From positions 2,448,501-2,512,500 of the forward strand of contig NZ_CP143423.1 of the NCBI RefSeq assembly GCF_014337925.2: 64,000 nt of DNA, read 5' to 3'. Each line of letters starts with the position of its first letter. Within the stretch, counting starts at the first letter, position 1. The DNA is from Roseobacter fucihabitans. GTDB lineage: Bacteria; Pseudomonadota; Alphaproteobacteria; Rhodobacterales; Rhodobacteraceae. The translations under genes were made by a program, and so were the position numbers. Shown here one piece after another: positions 15,278-23,314 of this stretch. The notes beneath the pieces were generated by a model. It worked only from the letters and a program-made list of their open reading frames with translations. It was not told the origin of the DNA and ran no database searches.

Positions 15278-17098
15278 ATGTTTCAATTGCCCTTCCCCGT
15301 TCGCGATGCAAATGCCGCAGGTGCCGCCAGCCCGTTGGGCGATCTGCCGGAATGGAACCTCGATGATCTTTATACCGGGGAAGACGCCACAGAGTTGAAA
15401 CGTGATCTGGACTGGCTGGAGCAGGCCTGCGCCAGTTTCGCCGCTGATTTCGAAGGCAAACTGGGGGGGCTGGATGCCGCTGGTTTCCTCGATTGCGTGC
15501 TGCGCAACGAGAAGATCAACCAGATCGCCGGGCGCATCATGTCTTTTGCAGGTCTGCGCTATTACCAGATGACCACGGATGCGGACCGCGCGAAATTCAT
15601 GTCCGACCTGCAGGAAAAGATCACCAATTTCACCACGCCGCTGGTGTTTTTCACACTGGAAATCAACCGCTTGGCGGATGACCATCTGGATGGGCTCTAT
15701 GCGCAGAACGCCGATCTTGCGCGCTACAAGCCCGTTTTCGACCGGGTGCGCGCGATGAAACCCTATCAGCTCAGCGATGAGTTGGAAAAGTTCATGCATG
15801 ATCTCGGCGTGGTCGGGGATGCCTGGGAACGCTTGTTTGATGAAACCATCGCCGGGCTGGAATTTGAGGTCGACGGCGAGCAGTTGAATATTGAGGGCAC
15901 GCTGAACCTGTTGACCGACCCGGATCGTGCCAAACGCGAAGCCGGCGCGCGTGAATTGGCGGATGTGTTTGGGGCCAACATCAAGACCTTCGCGCGGGTG
16001 CATAACACGCAGGCCAAGGAAAAAGAGATCATCGACCGGTGGCGCGGCATGGAATCCGCCCAACTCGGGCGCCACCTCAGCAATCAGGTCGAACCCGAAG
16101 TGGTCGAGGCGCTGCGCAATGCTGTTGTCGCCGCCTACCCCAAGCTCAGCCACCGTTACTACGAGCTCAAACGCAAATGGTTGGGCCTTGACGTCATGCA
16201 GGTCTGGGACCGAAACGCGCCGCTGCCGATGGAAGACCCGCGGGTGGTGAATTGGGATCAGGCCGAAAAGACCGTGATGGACGCCTATAACGCTTTTGAT
16301 CCGCGCATGGGCCAAATCGCCGAGCCGTTTTTCCGCAAGGGTTGGATTGATGCGGCCGTGAAACCGGGCAAGGCACCGGGGGCCTTTGCCCATCCGACCG
16401 TGACCAATGTGCACCCCTATGTGATGCTGAACTACCTTGGAAAACCACGTGATGTCATGACCCTGGCGCATGAGTTGGGCCACGGCGTGCATCAGGTCCT
16501 GGCGGCTGAACAGGGCGAAATGCTCTCTTCCACGCCGCTGACCCTTGCCGAAACCGCCAGTGTTTTTGGGGAAATGCTCACTTTCCGCAAAATGCTCGAC
16601 GGGGCCAAGACCAAAGCGGAACGTAAAATCATGCTCGCCGGCAAGGTCGAGGATATGATCAATACTGTCGTGCGTCAGATCGCGTTTTACGATTTTGAAT
16701 GCAAACTCCACGCGGCGCGGCGCGGTGGCGAATTGACCCCCGATGATATCAACGTGCTCTGGATGTCGGTGCAGGGCGAAAGCCTGGGGCCGGCGTTTGA
16801 ATTCATGGAGGGGTATGAAACCTTCTGGGCCTATATCCCGCATTTCGTGCATTCACCGTTTTACGTCTACGCCTATGCCTTTGGCGACGGTTTGGTGAAC
16901 GCGCTTTATGCGGTTTACGCCGAAGGGGACGCCGGTTTTGAGGATAAATATTTCGACATGCTCAAGGCGGGTGGCTCGAAACACCACAAGGAACTGCTTG
17001 CGCCCTTCGGTCTGGATGCCTCTGACCCGGCTTTTTGGGACAAGGGCCTGTCGATGATTTCCGGCTTCATCGACGAATTGGAAGCGATGGAAGAGTGA
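15278..17098 (+). CDS. pepF: M3-family oligoendopeptidase F
   Basis: A 606-residue zinc metallopeptidase of the thimet oligopeptidase family. The catalytic HExxH is in MTLAHELGHGVHQVL near residue 400, and the third ligand Glu lies in LAETASVFGEM downstream. The N-terminal domain (PEWNLDDLYTG) and the C-terminal FVHSPFYVYAYAFGDGLVNALY motif are diagnostic of PepF. It is cytoplasmic and hydrolyses medium-length peptides. The ATG at 15278 has GAGG six bases upstream and is preferred over the in-frame ATG at 15266. The frame is open further upstream only by chance. Confidence 0.93.
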   Translation: MFQLPFPVRDANAAGAASPLGDLPEWNLDDLYTGEDATELKRDLDWLEQACASFAADFEGKLGGLDAAGFLDCVLRNEKINQIAGRIMSFAGLRYYQMTTDADRAKFMSDLQEKITNFTTPLVFFTLEINRLADDHLDGLYAQNADLARYKPVFDRVRAMKPYQLSDELEKFMHDLGVVGDAWERLFDETIAGLEFEVDGEQLNIEGTLNLLTDPDRAKREAGARELADVFGANIKTFARVHNTQAKEKEIIDRWRGMESAQLGRHLSNQVEPEVVEALRNAVVAAYPKLSHRYYELKRKWLGLDVMQVWDRNAPLPMEDPRVVNWDQAEKTVMDAYNAFDPRMGQIAEPFFRKGWIDAAVKPGKAPGAFAHPTVTNVHPYVMLNYLGKPRDVMTLAHELGHGVHQVLAAEQGEMLSSTPLTLAETASVFGEMLTFRKMLDGAKTKAERKIMLAGKVEDMINTVVRQIAFYDFECKLHAARRGGELTPDDINVLWMSVQGESLGPAFEFMEGYETFWAYIPHFVHSPFYVYAYAFGDGLVNALYAVYAEGDAGFEDKYFDMLKAGGSKHHKELLAPFGLDASDPAFWDKGLSMISGFIDELEAMEE

Positions 17099-17150
17099 GG
17101 TCCACTCTCTCTTTCAAACGCTGTGCCGGATAGGCGGTAAGAAGGATTTA

Positions 17151-18025
17151 TCACGGAGGTCTGGAGCCCAACGTCAATTGAGAAAACCGTTCTAGATTTT
17201 CTATGATAAATTTTGGGTAACTGTCGTCGACTTTTACCAAACGGCTTTGCGATTTGTCCGCATCGCCACCAGTTCTAAGACGACGCTCTATCGCAGCCAC
17301 ATGCTCAGCCGCACTTTTGGCATTCCCCAATTCGTCGGCGATATCACCGTGCGGCGTAATAAAAACCGCTTTTCTGTTAATCGCCTCAATCCCTCCGATC
17401 CATGAGAAGTGCCATCCGGCATCTTCAACCAGCGTTCTTTTATGGGTCGTCTCAATGCGATGGAGCTACGCAGACCGCGCAGAGCATTTGCCCAGATTTT
17501 ACCCTTTGCGGGTCCGCGCACATTGCGCATGCCTTGCGGGCTGTTCATGGTTCTGCGCAACGCAGCGCGAGGCCCGGTACGGAGCCACTTTTCATAGAGT
17601 TCATTGTCGAGAAAAAACTGAAACCACCGCTGCTCCAAGCAAAGAACCTCGTTTTTTGCCGGCGGAGCGGATCGAATGCGAGTCAATGTCTTCGCAGAGA
17701 TGATCTCGTCAACATCTGAAATTAGAACGATATCATCCTCTTCAGCCTTCTCAAGGCCACGGACAAGTTGATCTCGTTGATATTTCTCCAAGGTCCAACG
17801 TTCTCTTGTTTCCGGAAAAGATGTGACAAACACATGAATCATCTGAGAGTGCCACTTTTCAAAACGGCCCCAATTATCCTTGAGGTGGGACGGTTTGGAT
17901 TGACCTGTAAAGGTTAAGGCTGCCTCCGCAATCACAAAAAAATCCACGTCAGCTGACATCTCTGATAGGCGAATTTCAAGTAAGTCGAGTTCATCGTGGA
18001 ATACGAAACAATCAAAGATTTTCAA
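17151..18025 (-). pseudogene. GT17-like glycosyltransferase, single-base frameshift
   Basis: The N-terminus (MKIFDCFVFHDELDLLEIRL) and IVLISDVDEIISA near residue 105 are hallmarks of glycosyltransferase family 17, with the DxD metal site. The open frame continues only as unrelated sequence to a stop at 17288. After RRPIK the next frame reads RTLVEDAGWHFSWIGGIE and runs to a stop at 17151, restoring the conserved GWHFSWIGG motif and a product of about 291 residues. The shift falls in a run of four T (17438-17441), where five would be in frame. It could be a mutation, a phase-variable tract or a sequencing error. The gene stands alone and is less GC-rich than its neighbours. Confidence 0.78.
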
Positions 18026-18223
18026 TTGGTATCCCGTCGTTTAGAAGCTTTCGAAAGCAGGGCGATCTACCTGATTTAAAGGCATTTTCTGCGCCAGTCA
18101 TAAAATCAACCTTAATTACCTTCGAAAATTACAACAGGTCAAGCGTCATTTATGCCAGGCTTATTGGAATCCATCGGTTAGGCACCTTCACACTTCACCT
18201 TTTTGCTTTTCAGATCGACCATG

Positions 18224-19120
18224 TCAGGCGGTGGCCATCATGCCTTTTTCCTTGGCGAGATCGCGCATTTTCTTTTGCAGCTTCTCAAAAGCGCGTACTT
18301 CGATCTGGCGGATCCGTTCGCGGCTGACGTCATATTCCGCGCTCAGATCTTCGAGCGTGACCGTCTTATCGGACAGACGGCGTTGCGTCAGGATGTCCTT
18401 TTCACGATCATTCAGCACGCTCATTGCATCGGCCAGCAATTCGCGGCGCGCCTCCAATTCGTTGCGCGCCTCATAATCGCCCGCCTGATCGGCGCCCTCA
18501 TCTTCGAGCCAATCCTGCCATTGCATCGTCCCCTCGCCCTCGGAGCCGACAGTGGCGTTCAGCGACGCATCCCCGCCCGACATCCGCCGGTTCATGGAGA
18601 TCACTTCGGTCTCCGTTACCCCCAGATCGGTGGCGATCCGCTTGACATTTTCAGGGCGCATATCGCCCTCTTCCAGCGCACCGATCTTGTTCTTGGCCTT
18701 GCGCAGGTTGAAGAAAAGCTTCTTTTGCCCGGAGGTCGTGCCCAGCTTCACAAGGCTCCAGGACCGCAGGATATATTCCTGAATGGACGCACGGATCCAC
18801 CACATCGCATAGGTGGCAAGGCGGAAGCCTTTTTCAGGATCGAACCGTTTGACCGCCTGCATCAGGCCCACATTGGCCTCGGAAATGACCTCTGCTTGCG
18901 GCAAGCCATAGCCGCGATACCCCATTGCGATTTTCGCAGCCAGACGCAGGTGCGACGTCACCATGCGGTGCGCCGCTTTGGTGTCTTCTTTCTCAGCCCA
19001 TGCCTTGGCCAGCATGTATTCCTCTTCTGGTTCCAGAAGCGGAAACTTGCGAATTTCCTGCATGTAGCGGTTCAATCCGCCTTCCGGTGTTGGGGCCGGT
19101 AGATTTGCATAATTAGCCAT
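18224..19120 (-). CDS. rpoH: RNA polymerase sigma-32 factor
   Basis: A 298-residue heat-shock sigma factor. Region 2 (EVISEANVGLMQAVKRFDPEKGFRLATYAMWWIRASIQEYI, given here only as its position, residues 80-120) is followed by the RpoH box QKKLFFNLRKAK, which distinguishes sigma-32 from other sigma-70 members. Region 4 with [17 protein letters not shown] is at the C-terminus. Rhodobacteraceae usually carry two rpoH genes; which one this is cannot be told from one window. It is transcribed alone. The gaps before it (19121-19296) and after it (18026-18223) contain no gene I recognise. Confidence 0.96.
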   Translation of the reverse strand: MANYANLPAPTPEGGLNRYMQEIRKFPLLEPEEEYMLAKAWAEKEDTKAAHRMVTSHLRLAAKIAMGYRGYGLPQAEVISEANVGLMQAVKRFDPEKGFRLATYAMWWIRASIQEYILRSWSLVKLGTTSGQKKLFFNLRKAKNKIGALEEGDMRPENVKRIATDLGVTETEVISMNRRMSGGDASLNATVGSEGEGTMQWQDWLEDEGADQAGDYEARNELEARRELLADAMSVLNDREKDILTQRRLSDKTVTLEDLSAEYDVSRERIRQIEVRAFEKLQKKMRDLAKEKGMMATA

Positions 19121-19296
19121 GAGCGCCTCCCAATGTTTAAGGGCTTAACATAAAGATAGGGTCTAAACCGATCAGTTCAAGTCGTGGACCGTGAAATCAT
19201 TAACCGAAAGCTTACAAGTCTTGGATTAACGAATCTTTGACGGCAAGCGCCAGCGTTAATACTCCAAATTTCAGTGCGATCACGCAGGCTTGCGGT

Positions 19297-20328
19297 TTAT
19301 GTCACAGCTTGCAGCAGTGCCAATAAGTCCTGCATATCAGCCGGTAACGACGCTTCAAACCGCACCTTTTCGCCACTGATCGGGTGATCAAAGCCCAGAA
19401 CCGCGGCGTGTAAGGCTTGTCGCTCAAAGCCGCGCACCGCCTCTGCGACGGCTTCCGGCAGCGCCTTTGCCGCCAGCTTGCGCTTGCCCCCATAGGTCGG
19501 ATCACCGACCAGACCATGCCCCGCATGCGCCATATGCACACGGATCTGATGCGTGCGCCCGGTCTCCAGCCAGCACTCCATGAACGCCAGCGCCGCGGGT
19601 GTGCCGAAACGCTCCACCGTGCGCGCGCGCGTCACCGCATGACGGCCCCCGTGGAACAGTACCGCCTGGCGTTGCCGGTCATGCTTGTGACGCGCCAGTT
19701 GCGTGGTGATCTTGAGGATATTTCCGGGCTCGAAATTCGTGCCCTTGATCCCGCGCAAACGGGGATCATTGGCGTCCGGCACGCCGTAAACCAAGGCGCG
19801 GTAATAGCGCTCGACCGAATGCGCCTCAAATTGTGCGGCCAATCCGTGATGCGCCGCGTCCGATTTGGCCACAACCAGCAGGCCGGAGGTTTCCTTGTCG
19901 ATCCGGTGCACGATGCCGGGCCGCTTCAGGCCACCGACCCCGGAGAGGTCATCGCCGCAATGCGCCAAAAGCGCGTTGACCAACGTGCCCGAAGGCGTCC
20001 CCGGTGCCGGATGCACCACCATGCCCGCAGGTTTGTTGATCACGATCAGGTCGGCATCCTCAAACACCACCTCCAAGGCGATGTCTTCGGGCAGGATGTG
20101 GCTGTCCTGCGCCTCTTCCACCGCAATTGCGATCTCCATCCCGGCCTCGACCCGCGCGCGCGGGTCGGTCACCACATCGCCCGCCACCGACACCGCGCCA
20201 TCGGCGATCAAACGGCCCAGACGGGTACGCGAAAGCGCGGCATCCACTGGCACATCCCGCGCAAGCGCCTTATCAAGGCGGGGCGGCGGAGCATCGTCGA
20301 TGACAAAGTGGATATGGCGAAGCGGCAT
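19297..20328 (-). CDS. RluA-family 23S rRNA pseudouridine synthase (RluD-like)
   Basis: A 343-residue RNA-modifying enzyme. An N-terminal S4 domain (RLDKALARDVPVD, LIADGAVSVAGDVV) precedes the catalytic domain. The catalytic motif HRIDKETSGLLVVAK has the active Asp near residue 141, and RTHQIRVHMAHAGHGLVGD follows. RluD makes pseudouridines in helix 69 of 23S rRNA; RluD rather than RluC is likely from the S4 domain and length. The start ATG at 20328 lies in the palindrome CATG, which also supplies the start of the divergent gene. The frame is open further upstream, but that region is antisense to the neighbouring gene. Confidence 0.9.
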   Translation of the reverse strand: MPLRHIHFVIDDAPPPRLDKALARDVPVDAALSRTRLGRLIADGAVSVAGDVVTDPRARVEAGMEIAIAVEEAQDSHILPEDIALEVVFEDADLIVINKPAGMVVHPAPGTPSGTLVNALLAHCGDDLSGVGGLKRPGIVHRIDKETSGLLVVAKSDAAHHGLAAQFEAHSVERYYRALVYGVPDANDPRLRGIKGTNFEPGNILKITTQLARHKHDRQRQAVLFHGGRHAVTRARTVERFGTPAALAFMECWLETGRTHQIRVHMAHAGHGLVGDPTYGGKRKLAAKALPEAVAEAVRGFERQALHAAVLGFDHPISGEKVRFEASLPADMQDLLALLQAVT

Positions 20329-20635
20329 GAAAAATCCCGACGTAAAACCAGAGGAAGAAATTATAGAACCCGCGAACTTGCGGTTTTTGCGGCGTTTGGT
20401 GACGGTCCTGACTGCCACCATGATTGGCGGTGTTCTACTGATCATCGCGCTGATTGTCATCCGCTTCAATGACGTCCCGCCACAATTGCCCGATGAAATT
20501 GCGCTGCCGCAGGGCGCAAAGGCGGTTTCCTTCACGCAGGGCCCTGATTGGTTTGCCGTGGTGACAGATAAAGACGAGATCCTGATCTTTGACCGCATCA
20601 CCGGACAGCTGCGTCAAAGCGTCGAAATCGAATAA
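20327..20635 (+). CDS. Small single-pass membrane protein (DUF6476-type)
   Basis: A 102-residue protein with one membrane helix at about residues 26-46 (VLTATMIGGVLLIIALIVI). A periplasmic C-terminal part follows, reading GAKAVSFTQGPDWFAVVTD and ILIFDRITGQLRQSVEIE. I recognise it as the small family found beside rluD in Rhodobacterales; its function is unknown. Its ATG overlaps the ATG of the pseudouridine synthase on the other strand by two bases. The two genes therefore cannot have 5' untranslated regions that avoid each other. Confidence 0.82.
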   Translation: MKNPDVKPEEEIIEPANLRFLRRLVTVLTATMIGGVLLIIALIVIRFNDVPPQLPDEIALPQGAKAVSFTQGPDWFAVVTDKDEILIFDRITGQLRQSVEIE

Positions 20636-20648
20636 AAAGGGAGGGTAG

Positions 20649-20725
20649 TGGTACCACCTCCCCGGCTTGAACGGGGGACCTCCTGATCCACAATCAGGCG
20701 CTCTAACCTACTGAGCTAAGGCGGC
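20649..20725 (-). tRNA. tRNA-His (GTG)
   Basis: A cloverleaf on the reverse strand. The acceptor GCCGCCT pairs with AGGTGGT through two G-U pairs. The anticodon stem CCTGA/TCAGG encloses TTGTGGA with anticodon GTG. CCA is encoded. The discriminator is A and the base before position 1 is T, so the G-1 found in most tRNA-His is not encoded. This is the known alphaproteobacterial variant. Confidence 0.93.
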
Positions 20726-20737
20726 ACTACGCTCGAT

Positions 20738-21250
20738 TTAGCTGCCCGGTTCACAGATTGCAAGAGGGTCAAAACGATAGATCCAGCTCTGCTCCACCAA
20801 ATCCTGCCCAAAGGAATGGACCGGTTCACTGCTGATCATCTTCCAGCCGGTTGATTGATAGAGCGCGCAAGCCGCGTGGTGGCTTTCATGTGTCCACAAC
20901 TGCATGCCCGTGTAATCACGGTTTTCTGCGAATTCCATGCAGGTGTACAAAAGCTGCTTTCCCAACCCCTGCCCCCGCGCTTCGGGCACCAACAGAAAGA
21001 GCCGCAACTTGGCCGTCGTTTCATTCAGCCGTACGCAAAAAATCGACCCCAACCGCACGTCGCCCCGCTGTGCGATCCAGCCGGCTTCTCGGTGCGGGTC
21101 ATGCGCGCTTAAAAACGCGTCGATGATTTCTGCGACAAGCGTTCCGAAACTGGCATCAAACCCTTCGTTTTGCGCATAAAGAACGCCATGCTGCTCAACC
21201 AGCCAATCACGATCTTCTGCGCTGAACGCGCGTATTTGAACCTGTGCCAT
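20738..21250 (-). CDS. GNAT-family N-acetyltransferase
   Basis: A 170-residue acetyltransferase. The acetyl-CoA pyrophosphate loop is in LVPEARGQGLGKQLLYTCMEF near residue 95 (R/Q-x-x-G-x-G/A pattern). Flanking strands read LRLFLLVPEA and MQLWTHESHHAACALYQSTG, which fits the single-domain GNAT fold. The substrate is unknown. The ATG at 21250 is preferred over an upstream start that adds six residues. It follows the tRNA-His gene by 12 bp in the opposite reading sense of transcription order, and both lie on the same strand. Confidence 0.88.
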   Translation of the reverse strand: MAQVQIRAFSAEDRDWLVEQHGVLYAQNEGFDASFGTLVAEIIDAFLSAHDPHREAGWIAQRGDVRLGSIFCVRLNETTAKLRLFLLVPEARGQGLGKQLLYTCMEFAENRDYTGMQLWTHESHHAACALYQSTGWKMISSEPVHSFGQDLVEQSWIYRFDPLAICEPGS

Positions 21251-21330
21251 CACCTGATAAGAAAGCAAGCGCGCTTGCGTTTCAACCCTGCCCGCGCTAG
21301 CGATGCGGCCACTTCAAAAAAGGACAGATC

Positions 21331-21528
21331 ATGGGCATTGATTCCGAAAGCGACATCGAGGCGAATTTGCAGATTGGCCCGACAGACAAGGGGATGGTGC
21401 GCATCTATGTCGAGGCGAACGGTGTGGAAATCCCGATGGATTTTGCGCCCGATGACGCCGAAGAAATCGCCGAGGAAATCGTCGCGGCCGCCGGGCGTGC
21501 CCGTGCCATGCAAGGCGGTCGTTCCTAG
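21331..21528 (+). CDS. Small conserved protein (DUF6324-type)
   Basis: A 65-residue acidic protein, MGIDSESDIEANLQIG onward, ending in a helical EEIAEEIVAAAGRARAMQ segment. I recognise it as a short family seen in Rhodobacterales with no known role. AAAAGGACAG provides a strong ribosome site before the ATG. Its stop codon TAG overlaps the TAG of the convergent mmcB gene inside the palindrome CTAG. Confidence 0.8.
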   Translation: MGIDSESDIEANLQIGPTDKGMVRIYVEANGVEIPMDFAPDDAEEIAEEIVAAAGRARAMQGGRS

Positions 21529-21983
21529 TCCCGCAGCGTCGCGCGATCCGGGTCGCGCAGATCATGCAGCCTGCGTGCCGCTGTCGTTGCGAAGGTTTGA
21601 ATAACGTTTTTGCGCCGGGCCGGTGCCAGACGGTCCTGAGGGCCCATGCGAATGATCTCCGCGCCATAAGCGTCGCCAATGATCAAACCCGTGTCCGGGG
21701 GTAAAAGATCGACCGGAAAATCCGCGTCCACCGCCCAGAAAAACCGGTCACACCATGGCAGATACCCCTCCCACTTCTGGTCTGACTGAAAATCCGCCCG
21801 GCTGGACTTGCATTCGATGATCCAGATGTCACCCTTGGGGCCCAAACCCGTCACGTCGACACGCAAGCCGCGCGTCGGCACCAATTCCTCCAAGCTTGCG
21901 AAACCATAGGTAAACAGCAGGCGCGCCGTACCTCGGGCCAGCAACTGACCGGGTTGCAGGTTTTGAAGATCCGGGTGTGCCAT
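21525..21983 (-). CDS. mmcB: MmcB-family DNA repair protein
   Basis: A 152-residue protein with a PD-(D/E)xK nuclease-like core: GLGPKGDIWIIECKSSRADF carries the Asp and the Glu-x-Lys of that fold, followed by DRFFWAVDADFP. MmcB was described in Caulobacter as an SOS-regulated protein contributing to mitomycin C resistance. The start is either ATG at 21983 or TTG two codons earlier. An exact GAAC-N7-GAAC LexA site sits 12 bp upstream of the ATG. It overlaps the convergent small gene by 4 bp. Confidence 0.87.
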   Translation of the reverse strand: MAHPDLQNLQPGQLLARGTARLLFTYGFASLEELVPTRGLRVDVTGLGPKGDIWIIECKSSRADFQSDQKWEGYLPWCDRFFWAVDADFPVDLLPPDTGLIIGDAYGAEIIRMGPQDRLAPARRKNVIQTFATTAARRLHDLRDPDRATLRD

Positions 21984-21994
21984 ATTCAAAATAT

Positions 21995-22009
21995 GAACAT
22001 ATCAAGAAC
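21995..22009 (-). promoter_or_regulatory. SOS box (LexA site) of mmcB
   Basis: On the forward strand it reads GAACATATCAAGAAC, which on the mmcB strand is GTTC-N7-GTTC. This is the exact direct-repeat operator of alphaproteobacterial LexA. It lies 12-26 bp upstream of the mmcB ATG, where bound LexA would block transcription. Confidence 0.88.
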
Positions 22010-22071
22010 ATGACGCAAGACTATTGTTGAAATACACGATGGTTTGCCCTTGTGGGCCTGCCTTGGTGATC

Positions 22072-22261
22072 TTAGGTGTAGGGGGTGACGGGTTCTGCTC
22101 TTCGCGTGACTGGTTACATTCCAGTGGCCTTAAGCAAATCCGAGGGAGCTGGCTCTGTCCTGGCCCTGGCCTGGTTACCTGGCGCCCACCTGTACATACA
22201 GGTCCTCGGGAATATAAAACCAAAACGGTTGCTGCGGGCCCGTCACACCGACCCCGCAGAC
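22072..22261 (-). ncRNA. ssrS: Probable 6S RNA
   Basis: No protein fits this stretch, but it folds like 6S RNA. A closing stem pairs 22085-22092 with 22239-22246 (GTGACGGG/CCCGTCAC). An inner stem pairs 22140-22145 with 22204-22209 (CCGAGG/CCTCGG), and a terminal hairpin lies at 22188-22203. The large asymmetric bubble between the stems matches the open-promoter mimic of 6S RNA. The 5' part on this strand (CTGCGGGGTCGGTGTGACGG) resembles the 6S start in other Proteobacteria. A TATTTAAT -10 lies just upstream (22263-22270). The length of about 190 nt fits. The strand and ends are inferred and a covariance search would settle them. Confidence 0.65.
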
Positions 22262-22289
22262 CTATTAAATATAAACTGCGATTTGACGC

Positions 22290-22403
22290 TTAGCGACGTG
22301 TCGGAAATTGACGCTTTTCTTCCACACGGATGGGGATCGGCAGCATTTCCTGCTGTGGCTGCGCAAACAGCCCCTGGATCAGGCGAAGGATGGACTCAAT
22401 CAT
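22290..22403 (-). CDS. Very small protein, 37 residues
   Basis: An ATG-to-TAA frame encoding 37 residues: an amphipathic or hydrophobic start (MIESILRLIQGLF), then a Gln/Pro-rich and charged end (IPIRVEEKRQFPTRR). A strong ribosome site GGAGAG lies seven bases upstream of the ATG. It sits just before the promoter of the proposed 6S RNA on the same strand. I do not recognise it. The ribosome site and codon use favour a real small protein, possibly membrane-associated, but the short length leaves doubt. Confidence 0.5.
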   Translation of the reverse strand: MIESILRLIQGLFAQPQQEMLPIPIRVEEKRQFPTRR

Positions 22404-22539
22404 TTCTGCTCTCCTTTGACCTTAAGATGGCACCTAAGCGCCAAAAGTCCAGAGGGCACCCAGCAGAATTGCGCCGATCCGCGCAGAAAATACGTAATGA
22501 GCCAACGGAACCTTAGAATGCGCAGCGGCATCTCCCCGC

Positions 22540-22770
22540 TCATTCTGAAGAGTCAGCCAGTTGATTCATCTTAAACGCGAATTGCACACCGGAAAACATG
22601 ATCCCGTTGAGAATCCAGAACGCCAGCGTGGCCATGATACCGATGTCGGAAGTGAAAATCAGATGGCGCAGGTTTACGACGTTGAAGGCGATGACCATCC
22701 CAACAAAAGCGCCAGCGACGCCAAAACCGATGATTGCGCTGGTGATATAGACTCTGACGACGCGCGGCAT
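22540..22770 (-). CDS. Small membrane protein, two helices
   Basis: A 76-residue protein with two hydrophobic segments at about residues 8-31 and 45-65. It has a basic N-terminus (MPRVVRVYI) and a short polar tail. I do not recognise its family. It lies 61 bp downstream of nusB on the same strand and could be the last gene of that operon. In the 136 bp after it I see no further supportable gene. Confidence 0.6.
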   Translation of the reverse strand: MPRVVRVYITSAIIGFGVAGAFVGMVIAFNVVNLRHLIFTSDIGIMATLAFWILNGIMFSGVQFAFKMNQLADSSE

Positions 22771-22831
22771 TACATTTCAATTCCTTGGGTTAAATCAGGA
22801 AATAGCGCCGCTGCGCAGCAAAGCAAATGGG

Positions 22832-23314
22832 TCAAAACGCCTCTGGCCGGGCCTCGCGCGCCATGTGATCCAGAACCGCATTCACGAATTGAGGCTCTTT
22901 GCCGTCGGAAAAAAACGCGCGCGCCACATCGACATATTCGGTAATGACCACCTTTGGGGGTGTCTGTTTGTTGTTCAGCTCCGCGCCCGCCGCGCGAAAC
23001 AAGGCGCGCAGCGTCGGATCGATCCGTTTCAGCGGCCATTTCGCCACCAGCGCACGGTCCGTCATCTGGTCAATCGGGGCCTGATAATTGACCGCCCCCT
23101 CCAGCACGGCGGCAAAAAGCTCCATGTCACCATCGAGCATTTCATCGCCGTCATAGGTGGCCCCAAAACGGTGATCGAGGAACTCCCGGCGCACCACTTC
23201 GACGGTCTGCGAGGAATGCTCCATCTGAAACAGCGCCTGCACCGCATAAAGGCGGGCGGCGGATTTCATTTTGCGGCGCTGGTTGCCGGAGAGGTTGCCG
23301 TGAAGCGATGTCAT
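22832..23314 (-). CDS. nusB: Transcription antitermination factor NusB
   Basis: A 160-residue all-helical RNA-binding protein that forms the boxA-binding complex with NusE (S10) in rRNA antitermination. Landmarks are RRKMKSAARLYAVQALFQME at residues 13-32, LVAKWPLKRIDPTLRALFRA in the centre, and PPKVVITEYVDVARAFFSD near the end. The ATG at 23314 overlaps the ribH stop (ATGA), so it is coupled to riboflavin genes, a common bacterial arrangement. Confidence 0.95.
   Translation of the reverse strand: MTSLHGNLSGNQRRKMKSAARLYAVQALFQMEHSSQTVEVVRREFLDHRFGATYDGDEMLDGDMELFAAVLEGAVNYQAPIDQMTDRALVAKWPLKRIDPTLRALFRAAGAELNNKQTPPKVVITEYVDVARAFFSDGKEPQFVNAVLDHMAREARPEAF

Noticed and set aside
22072-22261. 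Protein-coding frames across the proposed 6S RNA
   Set aside because: The frames lack starts with ribosome sites and family signatures, while the long-range pairing fits an RNA.
22404-22539. Small hydrophobic frame reading VPLAHYVFSARIGAILLGAL
   Set aside because: It has no acceptable start codon or ribosome site, so I do not call it a gene.
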